Assembly (NCBI RefSeq): GCF_001570545.1
Contig: NZ_BBXD01000013.1
Coordinates: 124,001 to 188,000, forward strand
From: Herbidospora mongoliensis
GTDB lineage: Bacteria; Actinomycetota; Actinomycetes; Streptosporangiales; Streptosporangiaceae
Length of the DNA: 64,000 nt
Direction: 5' to 3'
This document shows, one piece after another, positions 53,679 to 63,890 of this stretch. A program made the translations under genes and the position numbers. The notes under the pieces were generated by a model that did no database searches, had not been told where the DNA came from, and was given only the letters and a program-made list of their open reading frames with translations. Each line of letters starts with the position of its first letter. Positions within the stretch are counted from its first letter, which is position 1.

Positions 53679-53719
53679 ACGACTCCCTTTATCCACAGCC
53701 TGTGGATAAAGGGAGTCGT
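53679..53719. promoter_or_regulatory. 41-bp perfect palindrome with two consensus DnaA boxes
   Basis: Two 20-bp arms (53679-53698 and 53700-53719) are exact inverted copies around one central C. Each arm contains TTATCCACA, the consensus DnaA box. It lies 5 bp after the antiporter stop and about 95 bp before the P450 stop, so it may serve as a bidirectional terminator, a DnaA titration or binding site, or both. No T-tract follows either arm. Confidence 0.7.
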
Positions 53720-53814
53720 CGGACACAGAGCCAGGAGCGGCTGCGGAGCGCCGGATACGGCGGGTGCCGGAAGCGGCGGCCGGTGCCAGGGCGGGCGGAG
53801 CCGTAACGGATATT

Positions 53815-55005
53815 TCAGGCCGTGGAGACCCGCAGCTCCGTGAGGCCCCGGATCACGTACCCGGGCTTCCACGTCGGTTCCTCGACCAGGTCGAGGCCCC
53901 GGTCGAGGAGCGCGCCGAACGACTCGATGAGCTCGATGCGGGCCAGTGGCGCGCCCAGGCAGAAGTGGATGCCCGCTCCGAACGAGATGTGTGGATTGTC
54001 GGCGCGTCCGGCGTCGAAGCGGTCGGGCTCGGGGAACACCGACGGGTCGCGGTTCGCGGAGCCGAACAGCAGGGCCACCTCGGCGCCGCGCGGGATCGCG
54101 ATACCGCCGACCTCGATGTCCTCCAGGACCCACCGCTCGAACATCTGCAGCGGCGTGTCCCAGCGCATCATCTCCTCGACCGCCGTCGGCAGCAGCGACC
54201 GGTCCTCGCGGAGCCGCTGGAGCTCGGCGGGGTTGCGGAACAGCGACCACCAGCCGTTGCCGGTCACGTTGACCGTCGCCTCGTGCCCGGCGTTGAGCAG
54301 CAGCACGCAGGTGCCGATCAGCTCGTCCTCGGTGAGCCCGACCTGGGTCAGCGCGCTGATCAGGTCGTCACCCGGGTTCTCGGCCCGGACGCGGGAGAGG
54401 TCCCGCAGGTAGGCCGCGAACTCCTCGGCCGCCCGCGCGGCGGTGTGCTGGGCTTCGAGGGACGGGTTGAGCTCGTACATGCCGCAGATGTCGGCCGACC
54501 ACGGCCGCAGATGGGGCCGGTCCTGCTCGGGCACGCCGAGCATCTCGGCGATCACCGTCACCGGCAGCGGCTCGGCGACCTCGGCGATCAGGTCGCCGCC
54601 GCCCTTGGCCGCCAGCGCGTCGGCGAGCTCGGTGGCCATCGTCTTGATCCGGGGCCGCAGCGACTCGACCATGCGCGGCGTGAACGCCTTGGACACCAGC
54701 CGCCGCAGCCGCGTGTGGATGGGCGGCTCCACGTCCAGCATTCCGGCCCGGACCACCCGCCAGAACGGCTCCTGAAATTCCGGTTCCGGTACGTGGCCGA
54801 AAACGACATGGTCTTCGAGGTGGAGGTAGGACCTCCCGAGGCGCCGATCCCTGAGCAGGGCGTTGACGTCCTCATAGCGCGGGATCAGATATTGATCCGT
54901 CTTGTCGAAGTAGGAAACGGGCCCGACGGCACGCAAATCGGCGTAGACACCGTAGGGATGGGCGACAAAATCCGGGTTCCAAGGGTCAAACCGCACATTT
55001 CTCAT
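53815..55005 (-). CDS. Cytochrome P450
   Basis: The product is 396 aa, the size of soluble bacterial P450s. The I-helix has [11 protein letters not shown] (AGxE/DT variant). The heme-binding Cys is in [20 protein letters not shown] (~340). The ExxR and PERF-like region reads PEPDRFDAG. The N-terminus is [23 protein letters not shown]. No ferredoxin or reductase gene is adjacent. It could be a biosynthetic or xenobiotic oxidase; the substrate is unknown. It is divergent from nuoD with only 17 bp between start codons. Confidence 0.94.
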   Translation of the reverse strand: MRNVRFDPWNPDFVAHPYGVYADLRAVGPVSYFDKTDQYLIPRYEDVNALLRDRRLGRSYLHLEDHVVFGHVPEPEFQEPFWRVVRAGMLDVEPPIHTRLRRLVSKAFTPRMVESLRPRIKTMATELADALAAKGGGDLIAEVAEPLPVTVIAEMLGVPEQDRPHLRPWSADICGMYELNPSLEAQHTAARAAEEFAAYLRDLSRVRAENPGDDLISALTQVGLTEDELIGTCVLLLNAGHEATVNVTGNGWWSLFRNPAELQRLREDRSLLPTAVEEMMRWDTPLQMFERWVLEDIEVGGIAIPRGAEVALLFGSANRDPSVFPEPDRFDAGRADNPHISFGAGIHFCLGAPLARIELIESFGALLDRGLDLVEEPTWKPGYVIRGLTELRVSTA

Positions 55006-55010
55006 GCTAT

Positions 55011-55022
55011 TACGATGACTCC
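55011..55022 (+). promoter_or_regulatory. Candidate leaderless nuoD promoter minus-10
   Basis: TACGAT (55011-55016) fits the TANNNT minus-10, and the A of ATG 55023 is 7 bp downstream of its end, the normal start distance. No ribosome site fits in the 17-bp gap to the divergent P450 start. The minus-35 region is not convincing. Confidence 0.35.
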
Positions 55023-56168
55023 ATGAGCGAGATCGTGGTCGGCATGGGCGCGGGCGCCAAGGAACTCGCGACCGAGGACATGATCCTCAACATCGGCCCG
55101 CAACACCCGTCGACCCATGGCGTGCTCCGCCTTCGCCTGACCCTGGACGGCGAACGCATCGGCACGGCCGAACCGATCATCGGCTACATGCACCGGGGCG
55201 CCGAGAAGCTCTTCGAGGTCCGCGACTACCGCCAGATCATCGTCCTGGCCAACCGCCACGACTGGCTGTCGGCCTTCGCCAACGAACTGGGCGTGGTCAT
55301 CGCGGTCGAGCGCATGCTCGGCATGGAGGTCCCCGTCCGGGCCGTCTGGACCAGGACCCTGCTCGCCGAGTTGAACCGCGTCCTGAACCATCTGATGTTC
55401 CTCGGCAGCTACCCCCTCGAACTGGGCGCCATCACCCCGCTCTTCTACGCCTTCCGCGAGCGCGAGACCATCCAGGCCGTCATGGAGGAGATCTCCGGCG
55501 GCCGGATGCACTACATGTTCAACCGCGTGGGGGGCCTGAAAGAGGAGATCCCCGAGGGCTGGATGTCCCGCACCCGGCAGGCCGTCGCCGACGTGCGCCG
55601 CCGCCTGCCCGACATCGAGAACCTGATCTCCGGCAACGAGATCTTCCTGGCCCGCACCAAGGGCGTCGGCGTCCTGACCCCCGAGACGATCCGCCAATAT
55701 GGCGTCAGCGGCCCCATCGCCCGCGCCTCCGGCGTCGACTGGGACCTGCGCCGCGACGACCCCTACCTGGCCTACGGCGAGCTCCCGGTCAAGGTGATCA
55801 CCCGCGACGCCGGCGACTGCCACGCCCGTTTCGAGGTCCTGATGGACCAGGTCAAGGTCTCCCTCGACCTCGCCGACGCCTGCCTCGACAGACTGGCCGA
55901 CCTGCCGCCGGGCCCGATCAACCAGCGCCTGCCGAAGATCCTCAAGGTCCCCGAGGGCCACACCTACGCCTGGACCGAGGGCCCGCTGGGCATCAATGGC
56001 TACTACCTGGTCAGCCGGGGCGAAAAGACCCCGTGGCGCCTGAAACTGAGAAGCGCCAGCTTCAACAACATCCAGGTGCTGCGCGAAATGCTCCCCGGCC
56101 ACCTGGTGGCCGACATGGTCGCCATCCTCGGCTCGATGTTCTTCGTCGTCGGCGACATCGACAAATAA
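55023..56168 (+). CDS. nuoD: NADH-quinone oxidoreductase subunit D (NuoD), orphan copy
   Basis: The product is 381 aa. Conserved complex I 49-kDa segments are [77 protein letters not shown]-like, and [18 protein letters not shown]. It forms the quinone pocket with NuoB and NuoH. No other nuo gene is in the window, so this is a second or detached copy, as in some streptomycetes and relatives. A MidA-type methyltransferase that could modify the HRG arginine region lies 3 kb upstream. Confidence 0.94.
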   Translation: MSEIVVGMGAGAKELATEDMILNIGPQHPSTHGVLRLRLTLDGERIGTAEPIIGYMHRGAEKLFEVRDYRQIIVLANRHDWLSAFANELGVVIAVERMLGMEVPVRAVWTRTLLAELNRVLNHLMFLGSYPLELGAITPLFYAFRERETIQAVMEEISGGRMHYMFNRVGGLKEEIPEGWMSRTRQAVADVRRRLPDIENLISGNEIFLARTKGVGVLTPETIRQYGVSGPIARASGVDWDLRRDDPYLAYGELPVKVITRDAGDCHARFEVLMDQVKVSLDLADACLDRLADLPPGPINQRLPKILKVPEGHTYAWTEGPLGINGYYLVSRGEKTPWRLKLRSASFNNIQVLREMLPGHLVADMVAILGSMFFVVGDIDK

Positions 56169-56310
56169 CGAAATTTCGGTACGTGGGACCTGAGGTCAAG
56201 CCGGGCGCCGCCACCGCACACGGCCGACGACACGTCAGTCTCCGGGGCCGCTCGCCCGAGGGGCGGCCGATGGGGCACTGACGAAACGGGATCCGCCCCA
56301 TGGGCAACGG

Positions 56311-56772
56311 TCAGGCCGACCACTGATTCGGCTTGTTCTTGTCTTCGGGAACCCGGCAGCAGTATTCGAGATAGAGCGCCGCGCACACCAGCAGGACGGC
56401 CGAGACCAGCGATCCAGCCGCCACGAGCGCGTCCTGCCGGGGGCCGGGGATGTCGAACATCCCCAGGGTGTGGATGAAGAACCCGGCGAACACCCCCGCG
56501 AGCCCCGCCGCCGCCGTGGCCGTGGCCTTGGCCAGCGCCGCCAGCCGCGCCACCACCAGCGGCTCAGGGGGCGTGGTGCCCTCTTTCCGGTTGATCCGCG
56601 CCCGCGTCATCCATCCCGTGTACGCCTCACCGATCGCCAGCAGCACGAACGTCGGGATGGCCGTCCACGGCACCTGCGGCAGGCCCGAATAGGCCCCCTG
56701 CAGGAACCCCCAGGTCACCACGGCGAACACGACCACGACGCCGACGAGCACACCGGGGTTGCTGGGCTTCAC
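56311..56772 (-). CDS. DUF3180 membrane protein
   Basis: The product is 153 aa with four membrane helices (GVLVGVVVVFAVVTWGFL, AIPTFVLLAIGEAYTGW, ATATAAAGLAGVFAGFFI, ALVAAGSLVSAVLLVCAAL). It matches the DUF3180 pattern that usually follows folK in actinobacteria. Function unknown. It is 9 bp past the folK stop, last in the fol operon. Confidence 0.85.
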   Translation of the reverse strand: MKPSNPGVLVGVVVVFAVVTWGFLQGAYSGLPQVPWTAIPTFVLLAIGEAYTGWMTRARINRKEGTTPPEPLVVARLAALAKATATAAAGLAGVFAGFFIHTLGMFDIPGPRQDALVAAGSLVSAVLLVCAALYLEYCCRVPEDKNKPNQWSA

Positions 56773-56781
56773 GACAGGCTC

Positions 56782-57282
56782 CTAAAGCGGGGGTTCCAGC
56801 GACAGGTCGGCCCGGAGGCGCACGCCGCTCTGATCGACACCGGCCAGCAGCGCCGCCACCGAGCCCCGGCCCGGCAGCACCGCCGCGGGGTCGGCCTGGG
56901 ACCACGGCACCAGCACGAAGGCCCGTTCGTGCGCGCGAGGGTGCGGCAGGATCAGCTCGGGGTCATCGGACATCAGGTTATCGACCATGATGATGTCGAC
57001 GTCGAGTGTGCGCGGCCCCCAGTGCTCCTTGCGCACCCGCCCGAAGGCGTCTTCGATCCCGTTGGCCCGATCGAGCAGGGTCCGGGGGTCGAGCGAGGTC
57101 TCCGCGATCACCACGGCGTTCAGGTAGGCGCCCTGCGAAGGCCCGCCGACCGGATCGGTCTCGTAGACCGGCGACAGCGCCACGAACGCCATCCCGGGCG
57201 CGTCGAAGAGCGCGTCGAGGCCGCTCTGCAGATAGTCCATCCGCTGCCCGAGGTTGGAGCCCAGCGAGAACACAGCCCTCAC
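56782..57282 (-). CDS. folK: 2-amino-4-hydroxy-6-hydroxymethyldihydropteridine pyrophosphokinase
   Basis: The product is 166 aa. Segments are VFSLGSNLGQRMDYLQSGL, SPVYETDPVGG, YLNAVVIAET, HWGPRTLDVDIIMVDN, and LPHPRAHERAFVLVPW. HPPK transfers pyrophosphate from ATP to the pterin in folate synthesis. Its ATG overlaps the folB stop by 4 bp (ATGA). Confidence 0.97.
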   Translation of the reverse strand: MRAVFSLGSNLGQRMDYLQSGLDALFDAPGMAFVALSPVYETDPVGGPSQGAYLNAVVIAETSLDPRTLLDRANGIEDAFGRVRKEHWGPRTLDVDIIMVDNLMSDDPELILPHPRAHERAFVLVPWSQADPAAVLPGRGSVAALLAGVDQSGVRLRADLSLEPPL

Positions 57283-57641
57283 CGCGACCTCCTGACCGTC
57301 ACCACCACGTCGTCGAACGGCAGCGGGATCGGCGCCGCGGGCTTGTGCACAGCCAGCTCCACGCTCTCCACCCGCTCATGCCGCAGACAGACGCCCGCCA
57401 GCCGCTCGGCCAGCGTCTCGATCAGATTGACCGGCTCCCCCTCGACCACGGCCACCAGCTCAAGCGCCAGCGCCCCGTAGTCGACGGTCTTGGTCAGATC
57501 GTCGACGGCCGCCGCCGGGCCCACGTCGAAGAACAGCGTCGCGTCGACGACGAACTCCTGCCCCAGCTCACGCTCGGCGGGCAGGCACCCATGCCGCCCC
57601 CGCGCCCGAAGCCCTTTCAAGCTCACCGAATCGAGACCCAC
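57279..57641 (-). CDS. folB: Dihydroneopterin aldolase
   Basis: The product is 120 aa starting at GTG 57641, chosen because GGGGAGG lies 4 bp upstream and it begins GLDSVSLKGLRARGRHGCLPAERE, the normal FolB opening. Other motifs are DLTKTVDYGALAL, LIETLAERLAGV and VELAVHKPAAPIPLPFDDV. FolB converts dihydroneopterin to 6-hydroxymethyl-dihydropterin and glycolaldehyde. It is coupled to folK. Confidence 0.95.
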   Translation of the reverse strand: MGLDSVSLKGLRARGRHGCLPAERELGQEFVVDATLFFDVGPAAAVDDLTKTVDYGALALELVAVVEGEPVNLIETLAERLAGVCLRHERVESVELAVHKPAAPIPLPFDDVVVTVRRSR

Positions 57642-58110
57642 GACACCTCCCCGCCCATCTCGTCCACCACAGAAGCCCAATCCCCGGAATCACAACGCTT
57701 CTCTGCCCGAGATCACTTTCTACAGGCAACCGATTCCGAGAACCACAACGCCCCCTGCCCGAACACCCATTCCACCGAACAGCCTCACAACTACCAAAAC
57801 CCAGAACCCGCCCATGGCTCCGACCGCCGCCCTGAACCCGGCACCACCCTGCGACGCGGGAACACCACGCTCAAGGCCCGAACCCCGACGCCACAAGCCA
57901 TCGCAGGGCCAACGACGACACCCAACGGCGACGCCGGCAACACCACGCTCAAGGCCCCGAACTCCGACGCCACAGGCCATCGCAGGCCAACCGCCACGCA
58001 CCGCCCGACCCCAATGCCCGACCTCACGGCGACGCGGGCCATGACACGTTCGAAACCCCGAGCCTCAGGGATGCGGAAAAGCCCCGCCGCGCCGTCGGCG
58101 GTGCCGCAGG
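57642..58110. other. 469-bp gap with imperfect direct repeats
   Basis: No convincing gene is present between folB and the NTF2-like gene. Two imperfect ~54-bp direct copies (57861-57914 and 57939-57992, period 78) both start AACACCACGCTCAAGG. Shorter echoes (ACCACAACGCC) occur upstream. The minus-strand frame through it is Gly/Val-rich and not protein-like. This is an unusual break in an otherwise compact operon. Confidence 0.6.
57861..57992. repeat. Imperfect direct repeat, period 78 bp
   Basis: Copies at 57861-57914 and 57939-57992 share most positions (AACACCACGCTCAAGG ... CCGACGCCACA.GCCATCGCAGG). They are separated by a unit of 24 bp that is not conserved. Confidence 0.7.
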
Positions 58111-58554
58111 TTACGAGGCTTCCTCTGCTTCCTCGTCATCGTCGTCGGTCTGCAGGACCGGGGAGCCGTGGTGGTGCCACAGGCGCCAGCCGCCGGCCGT
58201 CTTCACGAAGGTGTTGGTCGCCACCACCCGGCCGGCCGCGAAGCCCGTGTCGCCCGTGTCTTCGGCGTCGGCCGCCGTCAGGATGTTCTCGGCGCAGGTC
58301 AGCACCGCGACACTCCCTAACACCGTCGTCTGTACGTCGGTCAGCACAAACTGGATGTAGGGCGTGTTGGCCATGATGAGCGCCCACGACCGCAGCACCT
58401 CGCTACGCCCAGAAAGCAGCGGCCACCCGGGGTGGACGCACATCGCGACCAGATGGTCGGGCACGTCCTCCACCCAGATCTCCGACATCCGATCCAGGTC
58501 GGCGCTTTCGATCGCGGCGTAAAAGGCCTGGTTGAGGTCTTCAACCTCTTTCAT
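58111..58554 (-). CDS. NTF2/SnoaL-like (DUF4440) protein
   Basis: The product is 147 aa. It is a cone-shaped alpha+beta NTF2 fold: LNQAFYAAIESADLDRMSEIWVED, VHPGWPLLSGRSEVLRSWALIM, TNTFVKTAGGWRLWHHHGSPV. The tail is acidic (TDDDDEEAEEAS). Start ATG 58554 overlaps the folP stop by 14 bp, so it is in the fol operon, as in many actinobacteria. Family roles vary from ketoreductase-like enzymes to ligand binders; no activity is assigned. Confidence 0.8.
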   Translation of the reverse strand: MKEVEDLNQAFYAAIESADLDRMSEIWVEDVPDHLVAMCVHPGWPLLSGRSEVLRSWALIMANTPYIQFVLTDVQTTVLGSVAVLTCAENILTAADAEDTGDTGFAAGRVVATNTFVKTAGGWRLWHHHGSPVLQTDDDDEEAEEAS

Positions 58555-59398
58555 CAGCTGCCCTCCACGCCGCGGCAACCCGCACGGCGTCGGCGTTGGG
58601 TCGGACGTCGTGGACTCTTACACACCAGGCGCCGTCACGGGCGGCGAGCGCGGTGACCGCGAGGGTCGCGTCGTCGTTGTCGGCGAACGGACGCGGCTCG
58701 CCGTTGGCCCCGGCCAGCAGACGGCCGAGGAAGCGTTTGCGGGACGCCCCGATGATCAGGGGACGGCCCAGCTCGCCGAGCCGGCCGAGACCGGCCAGCA
58801 GCGCCCAGTTGTGCTCGGCCTGTTTGGAGAACCCCAGGCCGGGGTCGAGGATCAGCTGATCCTCGCGGACGCCTTCGGCGAGCACCGAGTCGACGCGTTT
58901 GCGCAGCTCTTCGCTCACCTCGGTGACCACGTCGGTGTAGATCGCCCGGTTCTCCATGTCTCGGCTGTGGCCGCGCCAGTGCATCAGCACGTAGGCGACG
59001 CCGGAGGCGGCCACCACCCGGGCCATCGCGGGATCGGCCAGACCACCGCTCACGTCGTTGACGAGTTTCGCCCCGGCGGCCACGGCCATCTCGGCGACCT
59101 CGGCGCGCATCGTGTCGACGCTGACGACGACGCCCTCGGCGGACAGCCCCCTGATCACCGGCTCGACCCGGTGAAGCTCTTCTTCCAGGGAGACCCGCGC
59201 CGCCCCCGGACGGGTCGACTCACCGCCCACGTCGACGATGTCGGCGCCCTGTTCGACCAGGGCGAGGCCGTGGGCGACGGCGGTGTCGGGGTTGAACCAC
59301 CGGCCGCCGTCGGAGAACGAGTCGGGAGTCACGTTGACCACACCCATGACGAGGCAGCGCCCGGTGTCGGGCAGCCCCGGCACGGTGAACGCGCTCAT
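58541..59398 (-). CDS. folP: Dihydropteroate synthase
   Basis: The product is 285 aa starting at ATG 59398 (GAGGAG 7 bp upstream; a TTG one codon earlier is less likely). Conserved loops are GVVNVTPDSFSDGG, GADIVDVGGESTRPGA, LVNDVSGGLAD, LMHWRGHS, ILDPGLGFSK and GASRKRFLG. It joins pABA to the pterin, is the sulfonamide target, and sits between folE and the NTF2-like gene. Confidence 0.97.
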   Translation of the reverse strand: MSAFTVPGLPDTGRCLVMGVVNVTPDSFSDGGRWFNPDTAVAHGLALVEQGADIVDVGGESTRPGAARVSLEEELHRVEPVIRGLSAEGVVVSVDTMRAEVAEMAVAAGAKLVNDVSGGLADPAMARVVAASGVAYVLMHWRGHSRDMENRAIYTDVVTEVSEELRKRVDSVLAEGVREDQLILDPGLGFSKQAEHNWALLAGLGRLGELGRPLIIGASRKRFLGRLLAGANGEPRPFADNDDATLAVTALAARDGAWCVRVHDVRPNADAVRVAAAWRAADERG

Positions 59399-59472
59399 CA
59401 ACGGCTCCTCAGTGGTCGATCGGGATCAAGCCTAGGCGTTCGGGCATCACGATCAGCCGCCCGGGGGCCACC

Positions 59473-59481
59473 TGTGGATAA
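59473..59481. promoter_or_regulatory. Single consensus DnaA box
   Basis: TGTGGATAA, the complement of TTATCCACA, lies in the 92-bp gap between folE and folP. One isolated 9-mer match may be chance; it is noted because the palindrome at 53679-53719 carries two more. Confidence 0.35.
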
Positions 59482-59490
59482 CGATCGAAT

Positions 59491-60075
59491 TTAACGGCCG
59501 ATGATCAGCGACATCGCCTCGGCGCGGGTCTTGTCGTCTTCGCGGAAGATGCCGCGGACCGCCGAGGTGATCGTCTTGGCGCCCGGTTTGCGGACGCCGC
59601 GCATGGTCATGCACATGTGCTCGCACTCGATCACGACGATCGCGCCACGGGGCTTCAGGACGTCCATCAGGGCGTCGGCGACCTGAGAGGTCAGCCGCTC
59701 CTGGACCTGGGGCCTGCGGGCGTAGACGTCGGCCAGGCGGGCCAGCTTGGACAGGCCCGTCACCTGGCCCTGCGCGTTGGGGATGTAGCCGATGTGGGCC
59801 ACCCCGTGGAAGGGGACCAGGTGGTGTTCGCACGTGGAGTAGATCTCGATGTCGCGGACCAGGACCATCTCGTCGTGGTCGGCGTCGAACACCGTCGTCA
59901 GTACGTCTTCCGGGTGCTGCCCGAGCCCCGCGAACTGCTCCGCGTAGGCCCGGGCGACACGTGCCGGGGTCTCGACCAGGCCTTGACGCTCCGGATCTTC
60001 GCCGATCGCGATCAGAATCTCGCGTACGGCCGCTTCGATCCGGGCGTTGTCGACCTGGAGAGGCTTGCCAACCAC
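59491..60075 (-). CDS. folE: GTP cyclohydrolase I
   Basis: The product is 194 aa. Zinc ligands are in [12 protein letters not shown] and [12 protein letters not shown]. Also present are [20 protein letters not shown] and SGVRGIF-like ([11 protein letters not shown]). FolE makes 7,8-dihydroneopterin triphosphate from GTP, opening folate synthesis. GTG 60075 is chosen: it begins just 5 bp after the ftsH stop, and the upstream in-frame extension lies inside ftsH and is not FolE-like. Confidence 0.96.
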   Translation of the reverse strand: MVGKPLQVDNARIEAAVREILIAIGEDPERQGLVETPARVARAYAEQFAGLGQHPEDVLTTVFDADHDEMVLVRDIEIYSTCEHHLVPFHGVAHIGYIPNAQGQVTGLSKLARLADVYARRPQVQERLTSQVADALMDVLKPRGAIVVIECEHMCMTMRGVRKPGAKTITSAVRGIFREDDKTRAEAMSLIIGR

Positions 60076-60080
60076 TTTTC

Positions 60081-62087
<2,007 letters not shown>

Positions 62088-62134
62088 CCGATGCGGAACC
62101 CCGGCGGGCCCGTCCCTTCCTGACCAAGGCCTGG

Positions 62135-62154
62135 CCCCCTTTGGGTAAAGGGGG
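62135..62154 (-). terminator. Hairpin in the hpt-ftsH gap
   Basis: CCCCCTTT-gggt-AAAGGGGG is a perfect 8-bp stem 48 bp upstream of ftsH. It may end hpt transcripts or act in the ftsH leader; the tail is not T-rich. Confidence 0.45.
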
Positions 62155-62265
62155 TCGCGGCACCCTTTGCCGCTTCTACTGATCCCAGGGCCGCCCCCGG
62201 GTTATCAGAAGGTACACCGAGCCGCCGGTGAGGGTCACCGCACGGCAGGCTCGGGCATTGCTCAT

Positions 62266-62296
62266 CCAACGTACGTCAGGGACAGACGTGTTCCCC
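62266..62296 (-). promoter_or_regulatory. Candidate ECF-type ftsH promoter
   Basis: On the minus strand GGGAAC (62295-62290), a 19-bp spacer and GTT (62270-62268) resemble SigR/ECF promoters (GGAA-N18/19-GTT). Transcription from it would give a ~180-nt ftsH leader. The match is partial. Confidence 0.3.
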
Positions 62297-62345
62297 TCGC
62301 GGAGAGCAAATATCAAGCCCCCCGAGGGGTCACTTCGCTCAGGGC

Positions 62346-62903
62346 TTATTCGCCGCCATAGACATGTGGCGCGAGAGTGCCGATGAATGGGAGGTTCCGA
62401 TAGCGCTCGGCATAGTCGAGCCCATAGCCGATGACGAACTCGTTGGGGATGTCGAAACCGACGTACTTGACCTCGAGGGGGACCTTCACCGCGTCGGGCT
62501 TGCGCAGCAGGGTGCAGATCTCGACGGAGGCCGGGTTGCGCGACTGCAGGTTGTTGAGCAGCCACGACAGGGTGAGGCCCGAGTCGATGATGTCTTCCAC
62601 GACCAGCACGTGGCGGCCGGCGATGTCGGTGTCGAGGTCTTTCAGCACGCGGACCACACCCGACGACTTGGTGCCGGCGCCGTAGGAGGACACCGCCATC
62701 CAGTCCATCTGGATGGGCGCGTGCAGCGCGCGGGCGAGGTCGGCCATCATCATGACGGCCCCCTTCAGCACCCCGACGATCAGCAGCTCGTGGCCCGCGT
62801 AGTCGGCGTCGATCTGCCCGGCGAGCTCCTTGACCTTGGCCTGAAGCTCTTCCTCGGAGATGAGGACCTTGGACAGGTCTGTGCCCATGTCGGCTGCGTC
62901 CAC
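62346..62903 (-). CDS. hpt: Hypoxanthine phosphoribosyltransferase
   Basis: The product is 185 aa from GTG 62903, preferred over ATG 62888 because AAGGA lies 8 bp upstream (overlapping the tilS stop codon). Motifs are [20 protein letters not shown], the PRPP loop [18 protein letters not shown], and [26 protein letters not shown]. It salvages hypoxanthine and guanine. It lies between tilS and ftsH, the common actinobacterial order. Confidence 0.96.
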   Translation of the reverse strand: MDAADMGTDLSKVLISEEELQAKVKELAGQIDADYAGHELLIVGVLKGAVMMMADLARALHAPIQMDWMAVSSYGAGTKSSGVVRVLKDLDTDIAGRHVLVVEDIIDSGLTLSWLLNNLQSRNPASVEICTLLRKPDAVKVPLEVKYVGFDIPNEFVIGYGLDYAERYRNLPFIGTLAPHVYGGE

Positions 62904-62914
62904 CTGCGAATTCC

Positions 62915-63889
62915 TTACGAGAGGGAGCTGGTGAACATCAGCCTGCCATATCGCCGCACCACACCCACCCCTCCGGGTAGGTCCACTCCCTTCTGCCCCG
63001 TCCAGCTGGTCACGAGCCGCTCGGCCTCCTCGATGTGGACGGCCGCCAGGGCCGAGGGAGGCGACCCGGCGGCGACGGCGGCCCGGTGGATCACGCGGCG
63101 CCGCACCGCCGCCGGCAGCTCCGCCAGGGTGGCGGTCACCAGCCCGGTGCCCAGGTCTCTGGCCTCGGCGTAGACCCGGTCGGCCCAGTCGTCGAGGGCG
63201 TCGGCGTCGTCGCGGCAGAGCCGGGCGGTGCGGGCCAGCGCGTCGGCGATGCCGGGACCCAGCTCGGCTTCCAGTGCGGGCAGCAAGGTTTGCCGTACTT
63301 TGACCCGGGTGAACCGGGGGTCGTCGTTGTGGGGGTCGTGCCACGGGCTCAGGCCGAGTGCCTCGCAGGCCTCTTCTGTTCGTGTACGGCTGACGCCCAG
63401 CAGTGGCCGCCGGTAGACGCCGGAGACCTCGGCCATCCCCGAGAGGGAACGCGAGCCGCTGCCCCTGGCCAGCCGCAGCAGGACCGTCTCGGCCTGGTCG
63501 TCGCGGGTGTGGCCGAGCAGGATCACCGCGTTCAGTCTCGAAGAAGTCGAGTCGAGCGCCGCGTAGCGGGCGATGCGGGCCGCCGCCTCGGGCCCCCCGA
63601 GGGTGCCGACCTCGACCGTCACCGCCTCGGCGACGTCGAGGCCCAGGGTGGGCGAGAGCCGTACGAGATCATCGGCTCTCGCCCGGGAACCGGGCTGCAG
63701 GTCGTGGTCGACGGTGACCAGCCCGGCGCGGAGGCCGAGTCGCGGCGCGACGAAGCCGAGGCAGGCGGCCAGCGCCAGGGAGTCGGCGCCGCCGCTGCAG
63801 GCGGCGAGCACCAACCGGCCCTTCTCCAGTGAGGCGAGTGAAACGCGGATCGCGCGGCGGACGTCGGCGACCGCCGGATGGGGACCCAT
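62915..63889 (-). CDS. tilS: tRNA(Ile)-lysidine synthetase
   Basis: The product is 324 aa. The PP-loop ATP motif is [16 protein letters not shown] (SGGxDS, ~25-40), followed by [29 protein letters not shown] and [11 protein letters not shown]. TilS adds lysine to C34 of tRNA-Ile so it reads AUA. The short C-terminal extension is typical of actinobacteria. ATG 63889 is one base from the preceding metalloprotease stop (TGACATG). Confidence 0.95.
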   Translation of the reverse strand: MGPHPAVADVRRAIRVSLASLEKGRLVLAACSGGADSLALAACLGFVAPRLGLRAGLVTVDHDLQPGSRARADDLVRLSPTLGLDVAEAVTVEVGTLGGPEAAARIARYAALDSTSSRLNAVILLGHTRDDQAETVLLRLARGSGSRSLSGMAEVSGVYRRPLLGVSRTRTEEACEALGLSPWHDPHNDDPRFTRVKVRQTLLPALEAELGPGIADALARTARLCRDDADALDDWADRVYAEARDLGTGLVTATLAELPAAVRRRVIHRAAVAAGSPPSALAAVHIEEAERLVTSWTGQKGVDLPGGVGVVRRYGRLMFTSSLS

Positions 63890-63890
63890 G

